Shown here piece by piece: positions 1-6,019 of a stretch of DNA of 7,377 nucleotides. The DNA is from Nitrospirota bacterium (GTDB taxonomy: Bacteria > Nitrospirota > Thermodesulfovibrionia > Thermodesulfovibrionales > JdFR-88). Within the stretch, counting starts at the first letter, position 1. Each line of letters opens with the position of its first letter. The stretch covers positions 1 to 7,377 of the forward strand of contig JAJYGJ010000227.1 of assembly GCA_021790695.1 (NCBI GenBank), read 5' to 3'. The notes beneath the pieces were generated by a model. It saw nothing but the letters and a program-made list of their open reading frames with translations. It was not told the origin of the DNA and made no database searches. The position numbers were made by a program, and so were the translations under genes.

Positions 1-56
1 AGCGCGCGGCAGAGGCGGCCGCCGGCAAGACCGAAGCCGCGCCGGGAACAGCTTAA
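1..56 (+). CDS. C-terminal tail of an upstream gene (partial)
   Basis: The frame starting at base 3 stays open to a TAA at 54-56 and encodes RAAEAAAGKTEAAPGTA. This is an Ala/Lys/Glu-rich hydrophilic tail with no recognisable domain. It is in the same frame as the permease half at 75-479, separated from it only by this stop and a ribosome binding site. By inference it could be the end of the N-terminal half of the same TauE/SafE-type transporter, because many members of that family have a hydrophilic loop between their two halves. It could equally be the tail of an unrelated protein. Too little is visible to name it. Confidence 0.5.
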   Translation, partial: RAAEAAAGKTEAAPGTA

Positions 57-74
57 AGGAGGAGGGGAAACCAA

Positions 75-479
75 ATGAAAGTAAATTTCTGGGGAAACGA
101 ATACAAGGTAAATATAGTGGTCGCCTGCATCGGGGGCTTCCTCATAGCCATAATGTCCAGCATGTTCGGCTTCGGCGGCGGCCCCTTCATGGTGCCGCTT
201 ATGACGGTAGTGCTCGGGCTGCCGATGTACGTCGTCGTCGGAAGCTCGCTGCTGGCGATATTCTTCAATACGGCGATGGCGACCTCAAGGATGATCTCAT
301 TCGGGAACGTGGACTTCATGCTCTTCGCGCTGATGGCCGCGGGCGCCGTACTGGGCGGCATGATAGGCCCCAGGATCGCCAAGCGCCTGAGCCCGATTGT
401 GGTCAAGAGGGTCGCCGTAGTCGGGCTTTTGATACTCGGACTGATGCTCATAAACGTGATCCCGATGCCCCGGTCATAA
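75..479 (+). CDS. TauE/SafE-type permease, C-terminal half only
   Basis: A 134-residue integral membrane protein with about four hydrophobic segments (roughly residues 12-31, 36-68, 80-100 and 112-130). The signature FGFGGGPFMVPLM (about residues 32-44), followed by GLPMYVVVGSSLLAI, matches the repeat motif of the TauE/SafE family. These are proposed exporters of sulfite, sulfonates and related small anions across the inner membrane. Family proteins usually carry two such halves in about 250 or more residues, so this is one half. The start at 75 is supported by AGGAGG at 57-62 and GAGGGG at 62-67, just after the stop of the preceding same-frame ORF. Either the transporter is encoded as two adjacent polypeptides, or a longer gene has been interrupted by a stop. 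The substrate is not shown by the sequence; sulfite is a family-based guess. Confidence 0.8.
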   Translation: MKVNFWGNEYKVNIVVACIGGFLIAIMSSMFGFGGGPFMVPLMTVVLGLPMYVVVGSSLLAIFFNTAMATSRMISFGNVDFMLFALMAAGAVLGGMIGPRIAKRLSPIVVKRVAVVGLLILGLMLINVIPMPRS

Positions 480-539
480 CGTTTAATCTTCATAAACGTC
501 TGATATTATAAACGTTTGATCGGGAAGCAACGTTTGATC
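478..539 (+). repeat. Four short direct repeats, consensus AACGTTTGATC
   Basis: Copies at 478-488 (AACGTTTAATC), 495-505 (AACGTCTGATA), 511-521 (AACGTTTGATC) and 529-539 (AACGTTTGATC) start 17, 16 and 18 bases apart. A looser fifth copy, AACGTGATC, lies at 453-461 inside the end of the permease gene. The core AACGTT is itself a palindrome, and AAACGTTT at 510-517 is a perfect 8-mer palindrome. The array lies over and just downstream of a candidate promoter, so a binding array for a regulator is plausible. It is too short and degenerate for a CRISPR array, and no known regulator site is recognised. Confidence 0.55.
482..509 (+). promoter_or_regulatory. Weak candidate promoter upstream of the molybdoenzyme operon
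   Basis: TATTAT at 504-509 matches the sigma-70 -10 consensus at five of six positions. The paired -35 candidate, TTTAAT at 482-487 with a 16-base spacer, is poor. The direct-repeat array overlaps it on both sides. It would give a leader of about 145 bases that includes the GC-rich hairpin at 597-644. This is weak evidence, offered because the redox operon needs a promoter somewhere in this gap. Confidence 0.25.
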
Positions 540-570
540 GAAGCCCGTGGGGCGTGGTTTGGGGTTTTTG

Positions 571-583
571 TTTTCTAGGAAAA
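571..583. promoter_or_regulatory. Small inverted repeat TTTTC-N3-GAAAA
   Basis: TTTTC at 571-575 and GAAAA at 579-583 are perfect reverse complements around the three bases TAG. The site lies between the direct repeats and the large hairpin. It could be a half-turn operator for a small dimeric regulator, but arms of five A/T-rich bases may well occur by chance. Confidence 0.2.
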
Positions 584-596
584 TTCGTTAAAAGGC

Positions 597-644
597 GGGC
601 ACTGCCCGGGGCGCGGCTTTAAGACCGCGCCCCGGACAGTGCCC
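597..644 (+). promoter_or_regulatory. Long GC-rich hairpin in the leader of the molybdoenzyme gene
   Basis: Bases 597-616 pair with 625-644: 19 of 20 positions match, the only mismatch being C605 opposite A636, around the 8-base loop CTTTAAGA (617-624). The stem ends 17 bases before the ATG at 662 and only three bases before the likely Shine-Dalgarno GGAG at 648-651. No T-run follows on the + strand, so it is not a standard terminator in that direction. On the - strand it is followed by a weak U-rich stretch. It may limit ribosome access, stabilise mRNA, or be a remnant of a small palindromic repeat. The loop contains TAA (620-622) in frame with the downstream gene, closing that frame upstream. 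Confidence 0.75.
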
Positions 645-661
645 CGCGGAGAACGGCACGA

Positions 662-2743
662 ATGGGAGAAACGGTATATTCGATCTGCTCCATGTGCACC
701 GTGAGGTGCCCCATAATGGTCGAGGTTGAGGACGGCGCCGTAAGACACATCTGGGGGAACCCCCACGTGTTTGGCGGGCAGCAGCTCTGCCCGAGGGGAG
801 CGGCCGGAAAGGCCTTCGAATACGACGACGAGCGCCCTCAATACCCGATGATCCGGGACGGCGAACGGGGCTCGGGCAGGTGGAAGAGGGCGACCTGGGA
901 CGAGGCCCTCGGCTTCATATCGGATAAATTGAAGGCCGTAATCGAAAAACACGGCGCGAAGTCCGTAATACTCAGCGACAGGGGCGGGGCCATTACGGAT
1001 TTCCAGAAGACTTTCATCGCCGCCATAGGCTCTCCTAATTATGTCAACCACCACGCCGTGTGCTCGAACAGCGTCCATAACGCCAATCTCTCGGTGACGG
1101 GCTACGCCAGAAACGGCCTGGGCTACGACTACAAAAACTGCAAGCACCTGGTGGTGTACGGCCGCAATCTGCTTGAATCATTGGGCACGGGCGAGGCCGG
1201 AAACGTGATAGACATGATCGAGGCCGGCGGCAAAATGGTCTACATAGACGTCCGCTGGAACTATACCGCCGCCAAGGCGCAGAAGTTTCACATAATCAGG
1301 CCCGGGACGGACTACGCCCTGAACCTGGCCCTGATAAACTCGATCATCCGCGAACATCTCTACGACGCCGGATTCGTGGAGCGGTGGACCATGGGGTTTG
1401 AGGAACTGAAGGAATTCGTCTCGCCGTATACGCCCGAGTGGGCCGAGGCGGAGACGGGCATACCGGCCAAGGAGATAACCGGGATCGCGCACGGGGCCGC
1501 CGCAGCCAGGCCGTCGGTGATTTTCCACCCCGGGTGGATGACCGCATGGCGGTCCGACGATTTTTATCTGCGCCGCTCCATATACGCGCTTAATGCCCTG
1601 ATGGGCTGCTACGAGGCGAAGGGCGGTATATACATAAACAAGGGGCCGGGAGACGCAGGCGTAAAATTAAAGACCCTTCTGTCCCAGGTCCCGAAGCCCG
1701 CGGGCGAGCGGTTCGACGGCGCGGGCACCAAATATCCGCACATAGGGGCGCAGTGGGGGATGGTCCAGCTCATACCACATGCCATACTGAACGAGGACCC
1801 TTACCCGGTAAAGGCGTATATCGTCATGCGTCACGACCCGCTGGCCTCGGTTCCCGATCCGGAAACGATGAAGAAGGCCATGGACAAGCTGGACCTCCTC
1901 GTCTCGATAGACGTCAACTACAGCGAGACCGGCTGGTACTCGGACGTTATACTGCCAGAGGACACGTACCTGGAGCGCACGGACCACATCATAGCCAGAA
2001 ACGGTCTCAAGCCGGGCCTGATATTCCGCAAAAAGGCCGTCCCTCCCCGGTTCGACACGAGGCCGCGCTCCCATATATTCAGGGAACTGGCAAAAAGGCT
2101 GGGCGCCGGCCAATATTTCCCGTACGAAACCATCGAGGACCTCCATAAATGGCAACTGGAAGGCACCGGCGTAAAGCCGGAGGATTTCAAGGCAAAGGGC
2201 CTTGTCAACCTTGCGAAAGAGCCCATATGGCTCGACCGCAAGGATGGGCTGAAATTCAAGACCCCCTCCGGAAAGATAGAGTTTTTCAGCGGGAAGCTGG
2301 GGAAGGCCGGGGTGCCGTCCTTCATACCTTTCGAAAGGCCGGAGAAACCGGCCGAGGGTTCTTTCCGGCTGGCTACAAGCAAGGTGGCCGTCCACACCCA
2401 GGGGCGCACCACCTCGAATAACCCGCTCCTGAGCGAGCTTGTCCCGGAGAACGAATTGTGGATCAATACCGACCGGGCCTCAGGGCTGGGAATTAAAAAT
2501 GGCGATATGGTGGAGATAAGCTGCGAGGATGCCCCCGCGCAGAGGATCAGGGCCAAACTCACCGATTTTATCCACCCCGAGGCTGTCTTCATGCTGCACG
2601 GGTTCGGAGACACCGTCCCGGTGAGGAGCAGGTCATACGGCAGGGGCGCCAGCGATGTGAGGCTTCAAAGGGGGGCCCTGAGGGTCACCACGGGCGGCAA
2701 CTGCCCGCTTGCCGAGTGCATCGTCTCGGTAAGACGCGTTTAG
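662..2743 (+). CDS. Molybdopterin oxidoreductase, PhsA/PsrA-like, no Tat signal
   Basis: A 693-residue catalytic subunit of the DMSO reductase superfamily, holding a bis-pterin molybdenum (or tungsten) cofactor. Residues 1-55 form the Fe4S4 domain, with C9, C12, C16 and C43 (CSMC, RCP, LCPRG). The central oxidoreductase domain spans about 58-470, with C134 (HHAVCSNS) as the probable metal ligand. SDVILPEDTYLERTD and TPSGKIEFFS are typical of the thiosulfate/polysulfide reductase branch. From about 567 runs the C-terminal pterin-binding domain (HTQGRTTSNNPLL, then GIKNGDMVEI). No twin-arginine signal is present, and the in-frame stop at 620-622 with no start codon after it rules out a longer N-terminus, so the protein should stay cytoplasmic. 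Shine-Dalgarno GGAG lies at 648-651. The B subunit follows 13 bases after the stop. The substrate is unknown; a sulfur oxyanion or polysulfide is suggested by branch and by the permease neighbour, but this is inference. Confidence 0.88.
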   Translation: MGETVYSICSMCTVRCPIMVEVEDGAVRHIWGNPHVFGGQQLCPRGAAGKAFEYDDERPQYPMIRDGERGSGRWKRATWDEALGFISDKLKAVIEKHGAKSVILSDRGGAITDFQKTFIAAIGSPNYVNHHAVCSNSVHNANLSVTGYARNGLGYDYKNCKHLVVYGRNLLESLGTGEAGNVIDMIEAGGKMVYIDVRWNYTAAKAQKFHIIRPGTDYALNLALINSIIREHLYDAGFVERWTMGFEELKEFVSPYTPEWAEAETGIPAKEITGIAHGAAAARPSVIFHPGWMTAWRSDDFYLRRSIYALNALMGCYEAKGGIYINKGPGDAGVKLKTLLSQVPKPAGERFDGAGTKYPHIGAQWGMVQLIPHAILNEDPYPVKAYIVMRHDPLASVPDPETMKKAMDKLDLLVSIDVNYSETGWYSDVILPEDTYLERTDHIIARNGLKPGLIFRKKAVPPRFDTRPRSHIFRELAKRLGAGQYFPYETIEDLHKWQLEGTGVKPEDFKAKGLVNLAKEPIWLDRKDGLKFKTPSGKIEFFSGKLGKAGVPSFIPFERPEKPAEGSFRLATSKVAVHTQGRTTSNNPLLSELVPENELWINTDRASGLGIKNGDMVEISCEDAPAQRIRAKLTDFIHPEAVFMLHGFGDTVPVRSRSYGRGASDVRLQRGALRVTTGGNCPLAECIVSVRRV

Positions 2744-2756
2744 AGGAGGAGGTCCC

Positions 2757-3260
2757 ATGAGCGATTTTTATATATACCAGGATCAGAGAAGATGCATCGG
2801 TTGCCGGGCCTGCGAGGTGCACTGCAAGACCGAAAACGACGTCCCCGCGGGGCCGCGCTGCAGCATGATAGTCCCCATTGGCCCGAAAGTGATGGATAAT
2901 GTCCCTAGGATGCATTTCGTGTTCATGCCCTGCTTTCACTGCGAAAAGCCATGGTGCCTTGCCGCCTGCCCGACCGGGGCCGTCCGGAAACGTGTGAAGG
3001 ACGGCATCGTTTTCATCGATCAGTCTCAGTGCGTGGGGTGCAAGTCCTGCATCACGGCCTGTCCATGGGGTGTGCCGCAGTGGAATAAAAACACCAAAAA
3101 GGCGTTCAAGTGCGATTACTGCCGCCACCGGGTGGACGCGGGGCTGAAACCCGCATGCGTCACGGGCTGCGTCACCGGGGCGCTGAAATGGGTGTCGCCG
3201 GATGAAGGCTCCAGGCTGAAGAGAGAGAGGTTCGCCCGGGATGCGTTTTTTGACCGGTGA
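2757..3260 (+). CDS. Four-cluster [4Fe-4S] electron-transfer subunit (PhsB/DmsB-like)
   Basis: A 167-residue ferredoxin-type protein of the kind that pairs with molybdopterin oxidoreductases. Sixteen cysteines fall into four groups: C13/C16/C19/C23, C59/C62/C67/C71, C92/C95/C98/C102 and C119/C122/C134/C138. This is the arrangement expected for four [4Fe-4S] clusters in DmsB, PhsB and PsrB proteins. C35 is additional. It is compact compared with typical family members of about 190-240 residues, and has no signal peptide or membrane segment. The start at 2757 has a very strong AGGAGGAGG at 2744-2752, directly behind the stop of the catalytic gene, so the two are surely co-expressed. It should carry electrons between the catalytic subunit and a further acceptor or donor, most likely the iron-sulfur protein encoded next. 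Confidence 0.92.
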   Translation: MSDFYIYQDQRRCIGCRACEVHCKTENDVPAGPRCSMIVPIGPKVMDNVPRMHFVFMPCFHCEKPWCLAACPTGAVRKRVKDGIVFIDQSQCVGCKSCITACPWGVPQWNKNTKKAFKCDYCRHRVDAGLKPACVTGCVTGALKWVSPDEGSRLKRERFARDAFFDR

Positions 3261-3313
3261 ACTCCCTTCTTTAAAAATGCGTTTGAAGTATACGAAAGGA
3301 TGCGCCGCGACTC

Positions 3314-3342
3314 TTGAGAGTTCGGGGCCGTGAGGACATGAT
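3314..3342 (+). promoter_or_regulatory. Low-confidence promoter before the HoxU-like gene
   Basis: TTGAGA at 3314-3319 (five of six to the -35 consensus), a 17-base spacer and CATGAT at 3337-3342 (four of six to the -10) lie just upstream of the ATG at 3360. The 99-base gap before that gene has no terminator, so read-through from the operon is equally likely. If used, this promoter would give a leader of only about ten bases. Confidence 0.25.
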
Positions 3343-3359
3343 AAATCCGGGGAAAAGAA

Positions 3360-4151
3360 ATGGCGAATATCACCCTTGACGGAAGACGGATAGAGACGGC
3401 CCCCGGCGCAACTATCCTCGAGGCGGCCAGGGCGACGGGCGCCGACATACCCACCCTTTGCCATCATGAGGCCCTGGACCCTTGCGGGGCGTGCAGGCTC
3501 TGCATAGTCGAGGCGAGCGGGCCCGAGCTGAAACCCTCTCTCATGACAAGCTGCAATACCAGGGCCGCAGATGGGATGGTCGTCGAGACCGAAAGCCCGC
3601 GCGTGGTAAACGCACGAAGAAAATCATTCGAGCTTCTTGCGGCCAGAAGCCCCCATTCTAAATTGCTTATGAGGCTGGCCGCCCGTTTAGGCGTGGAACC
3701 CGCGCGCTTCAAGCCGGCAGTCCCCGCCGATGGCGATAACGAGCGGGACGATTGTCTTCGATGCGGGATATGTATCCGCGCCTGCACGCGGAAGATCGGC
3801 GTCTCCGCGATAGTCTTCGCCGGGCACGGCGAGGACAGGCATGTGGCGGCGAAGTTCGAAAAGCCTTCATCCCCGTGCATAGGCTGCGGCGCGTGCGCGA
3901 ACCTCTGCCCGACAGGCGCTATCAGGATGGCGGACGAGGACGGAAGGCGGCGCGTATTCGTAAACGGGCGCATGATAAGCGACTTGCCTTTGGTGAAATG
4001 CGGCAATTGCGGACGCTTTTTCACTACCTTCAGGCAGGCGGATTATGTAAAGCTAAGACTCCCCGAAGGGCTGCGCCCTTCGCCCGGCGATCTGTGCCCC
4101 GAATGCCTCCGGATCTCGAAGGCGGCGGCCTTATCCGGATTTTTACCTTAG
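3360..4151 (+). CDS. HoxU/NuoG-N-terminal-like iron-sulfur protein with extra CxxC pair
   Basis: A 263-residue soluble multi-cluster electron-transfer protein. Residues 1-75 form a plant-type [2Fe-2S] domain with likely ligands C34, C45, C48 and C65 (C-x10-C-x2-C-x16-C); C42 is an extra cysteine. Two [4Fe-4S] motifs follow: C132/C135/C138/C142 and C173/C176/C179/C183. The histidine-plus-cysteine cluster usually found between these parts in NuoG and [FeFe] hydrogenases is absent; residues 80-125 contain no cysteine. At the C-terminus, C214/C217 and C246/C249 form two CxxC pairs that could bind zinc or iron. Related proteins (HoxU, the N-terminal part of NuoG, diaphorase-linked subunits) pass electrons to or from an NAD(P)-binding flavin subunit, but none is encoded here. 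The start at 3360 has a modest GGGGA Shine-Dalgarno at 3349-3353. Its position after the molybdoenzyme and four-cluster subunit suggests a third subunit of that complex. Confidence 0.82.
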   Translation: MANITLDGRRIETAPGATILEAARATGADIPTLCHHEALDPCGACRLCIVEASGPELKPSLMTSCNTRAADGMVVETESPRVVNARRKSFELLAARSPHSKLLMRLAARLGVEPARFKPAVPADGDNERDDCLRCGICIRACTRKIGVSAIVFAGHGEDRHVAAKFEKPSSPCIGCGACANLCPTGAIRMADEDGRRRVFVNGRMISDLPLVKCGNCGRFFTTFRQADYVKLRLPEGLRPSPGDLCPECLRISKAAALSGFLP

Positions 4152-4217
4152 GACCGATCTCAAAATTGATTCCCTTGCCGTTCCCGCAGTGAAAGTTTTT
4201 TATTGCGCCGCGCCGTC

Positions 4218-4246
4218 TTCCCAACCTGCATATATCGATATATAAT
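4218..4246 (+). promoter_or_regulatory. Candidate sigma-70 promoter for the oxidase operon
   Basis: TATAAT at 4241-4246 matches the -10 consensus exactly. TTCCCA at 4218-4223 matches the -35 at four of six positions, with the ideal 17-base spacer. Transcription would begin near 4253 and meet the terminator-like hairpin at 4264 almost at once, giving a leader of about 117 bases before the ctaD start at 4370. This is the best promoter candidate in the window. The 112 bases between the preceding stop codon and the hairpin otherwise show no gene. Confidence 0.55.
4230..4243. promoter_or_regulatory. Perfect 14-bp palindrome over the -10, candidate operator
   Basis: ATATATCGATATAT reads identically on both strands and overlaps the first three bases of the -10 element at 4241-4246. 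A dimeric repressor bound here would block RNA polymerase. Alternating A/T sequence makes chance palindromes more likely, and no known regulator consensus is recognised. Confidence 0.4.
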
Positions 4247-4263
4247 CTGGTCAAAACCTCAAA

Positions 4264-4297
4264 GGGGGCCCTGGAATGGCCGGGCCCCCCCGTTTTT
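4264..4297 (+). terminator. Intrinsic terminator or attenuator hairpin upstream of ctaD
   Basis: GGGGGCCC at 4264-4271 pairs with GGGCCCCC at 4282-4289 around a 10-base loop, followed by CCG and TTTTT (4293-4297). This is a plausible rho-independent terminator. It lies 112 bases after the stop of the HoxU-like gene, so it could end that transcript. It also lies downstream of the candidate promoter at 4218-4246, so transcripts from there must pass it. Its 3' arm can instead pair with the following G-run (see the next entry), which makes regulated read-through possible. Confidence 0.6.
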
Positions 4298-4312
4298 GGG
4301 GGACCAGTCCCC
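4287..4312 (+). promoter_or_regulatory. Overlapping alternative hairpins after the terminator
   Basis: Bases 4287-4302 read CCCCCGTTTTTGGGGG, a perfect 5-bp stem with a 6-base loop. It uses the 3' arm of the terminator stem and encloses the U-run. Bases 4299-4303 (GGGGA) pair with 4308-4312 (TCCCC) around CCAG, and this third hairpin competes for the same G-run. The three hairpins are mutually exclusive in series, the geometry seen in attenuators, although no leader peptide or ligand-binding fold is evident. Confidence 0.45.
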
Positions 4313-4369
4313 GGGACCATCCTCTTGCCGCGGGAGAGGAAGCTTGAAAATTGAGGTAATAAGGAGAGG

Positions 4370-6019
4370 ATGGAAAAAGGCCGACAGGCGATGGGCGAAG
4401 GCGGGGAGGGCGAAGGAATCGGAAAAGACAAAAGCTACCTGGAAAACGCCGGAGGCAGAAGCGGAATTGCCGCTTGGATGCTCTCCACCGACCACAAGCG
4501 CATCGGCGTGATGTATCTTGCCGCGCTCATGTCTTTTTTCGGCGTCGGTGTGGTCCTGGGTCTTGTCCTGAGGCTCAACATGCTCCATCCGGGCGCTATA
4601 ATGAATGCCCAGCAGTATAACGAGACCTTTTCCCTCCACGGGGTGATCATGCTTTTTCTTGTCATAATCCCCGGCATCCCGGCCGCCTTCGGCAATTTCT
4701 TCCTGCCGATAATGCTGGGGGCAAGGGACGTGGCCTTCCCGCGCTTAAACCGCCTCACCTGGTGGATTTACCTTACGGGCGCAGCCATAGTCCTTGCCTC
4801 CATCTTCCTTAACAACGTTAACCCCCCCGACACGGGCTGGACTTTCTATGTCCCTTACAGCATCAGGTCGCAGACCAATGTCTCGCTTGCGGCGCTTGGC
4901 GTCTTCGTGCTGGGGTTTACCTCCATACTAACCGGCCTCAATTTCGTCACGACTATCCATACGATGAGGGCGCGGGGGATGACGTGGTTCCGCCTCCCTC
5001 TTTTCGCCTGGACGCTCTACGCCACCGGATGGGTCCAAATGCTTGCAACTCCCGTGCTCGCCATCACCCTTCTGCTCGTAGTCCTCGGAAGGAATTTCGG
5101 CATCGGGTTATTCAACCCGGCAAGGGGCGGCGACCCCATCATGTACGAGCACAGTTTCTGGACTTACTCGCACCCGGCCGTCTATATAATGGTCCTGCCG
5201 GCGATGGGGATAATCAGCGAGGTGATCCCGGTTTTCGCCAGGAAGGCGATTTTCGGATACAAGTTCATTGTTTTTGCGGCCCTGGCCATAGCCGGCGTTG
5301 GTTACGCGGTATGGGGACACCACATGTTCGTAAGCGGGATGAGCGACAACGCAAGGGTGGTTTTTTCCTTTCTCACCTTCCTTGTGGCGGTGCCCACCGG
5401 GGTAAAGGTCTTCAACTGGGTGGCCACCCTGTACAAAGGCTCGATCCGGATGGACGTCCCGCTTTATTGGGCGGTCACGTTCATCTTCCTTTTTTCGATA
5501 GGCGGGCTGTCGGGCCTCATCATGGGGGCGCTCGCGCCGAATATAGACGTCCACGGCACGTATTTTATCGCGGCCCACATCCATTACGTCGTATTCGGGA
5601 GCGTCGGTCCGGCGATATTCGCAGGGCTGCACTATTGGTTCCCGAAGATGTTCGGGAAGATGTACAACCAACGGAGGGCGAAACTGGGCTGGTTGATATT
5701 CTTCATCGGGTTCAACGTGCTTTACTTCCCGATGTTCATACTCGGGTTGAAGGGCATGCCGAGGAGGTGGTTTGACTATCCGCCAAGGTTTCATACCGGC
5801 CAGGTCATAGCCACGGTGGGCTCATGGATACTCGCGGCGGGCCTCATCATCATATTCGGCAACCTGATTGGCGCGCTTTTCAAAGGAGAGAAAGCCCCCG
5901 CGGACCCGTGGGGCGGCAGGACGCTTGAATGGCAGACGTCGTCACCGCCGCCTGCGGAGAACTTTTCCGGGGCCCTGCCCGTAATGGAAGAAGCCGGGTA
6001 TGGGGCGGAGGAGGCTTGA
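4370..6019 (+). CDS. ctaD: Cytochrome c oxidase subunit I, A2-type heme-copper oxidase
   Basis: The 549-residue catalytic subunit of an inner-membrane oxidase that reduces O2 to water and pumps protons. All six histidine ligands are present: H90 (SLHGV) and H405 for the low-spin heme, H403 for the high-spin heme (AAHIHYVVFG), and H268, H317 and H318 for CuB. The cross-linking tyrosine is Y272. The motif Y266-S267-H268-P269-A270-V271-Y272 replaces the HPEVY glutamate and is diagnostic of A2-type, caa3-like enzymes. D120 and N127 (ARDVAFPRLN) mark the D channel; K346 (PTGVKVFNW) marks the K channel. About twelve membrane segments are visible. The first 33 residues form a Gly/Glu-rich cytoplasmic extension of uncertain reality. 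AAGGAG at 4361-4366 lies only three bases before this ATG, so M8 (base 4391) is an alternative start. The stop overlaps the subunit III start. Confidence 0.97.
   Translation: MEKGRQAMGEGGEGEGIGKDKSYLENAGGRSGIAAWMLSTDHKRIGVMYLAALMSFFGVGVVLGLVLRLNMLHPGAIMNAQQYNETFSLHGVIMLFLVIIPGIPAAFGNFFLPIMLGARDVAFPRLNRLTWWIYLTGAAIVLASIFLNNVNPPDTGWTFYVPYSIRSQTNVSLAALGVFVLGFTSILTGLNFVTTIHTMRARGMTWFRLPLFAWTLYATGWVQMLATPVLAITLLLVVLGRNFGIGLFNPARGGDPIMYEHSFWTYSHPAVYIMVLPAMGIISEVIPVFARKAIFGYKFIVFAALAIAGVGYAVWGHHMFVSGMSDNARVVFSFLTFLVAVPTGVKVFNWVATLYKGSIRMDVPLYWAVTFIFLFSIGGLSGLIMGALAPNIDVHGTYFIAAHIHYVVFGSVGPAIFAGLHYWFPKMFGKMYNQRRAKLGWLIFFIGFNVLYFPMFILGLKGMPRRWFDYPPRFHTGQVIATVGSWILAAGLIIIFGNLIGALFKGEKAPADPWGGRTLEWQTSSPPPAENFSGALPVMEEAGYGAEEA

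Noticed and set aside
478..539. Direct repeats as a CRISPR array
   Set aside because: Units are 11 bases with 5-7 base gaps and are degenerate, and no cas gene is nearby. CRISPR repeats and spacers are several times longer.
543..574. Possible terminator for the permease gene (GCCC-GTG-GGGC followed by T-rich sequence)
   Set aside because: The stem has only four pairs with a three-base loop, and the T-run begins more than ten bases after it, too weak to call.
575..1147. Long open frame on the - strand across the start of the molybdoenzyme gene
   Set aside because: It lies antisense to a gene with clear domains, crosses the GC-rich hairpin, and its translation shows no family motif. It is a by-product of GC-rich codon use, like the other long - strand frames across this window.
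662..2743. Identification as formate dehydrogenase, nitrate reductase or SoeA sulfite dehydrogenase
   Set aside because: There is no selenocysteine/CxH formate dehydrogenase motif around C134, the protein is shorter than SoeA-type catalytic subunits, and the SDVILPEDTYLER and C-terminal motifs fit the PhsA/PsrA branch better. The substrate is left open.
3241..3284. Inverted pairing of GCGTTTTT (end of the four-cluster gene) with AAAAATGC as a terminator
   Set aside because: The A/T-rich 8-base arms are separated by more than 20 bases and no T-run follows, so this is not a convincing terminator.
5929..6018. Earlier in-frame ATG for subunit III
   Set aside because: It would overlap ctaD by about 90 bases and add residues with no family resemblance, while the ATG at 6019 has a strong GGAGGAGG and a TGATG junction.
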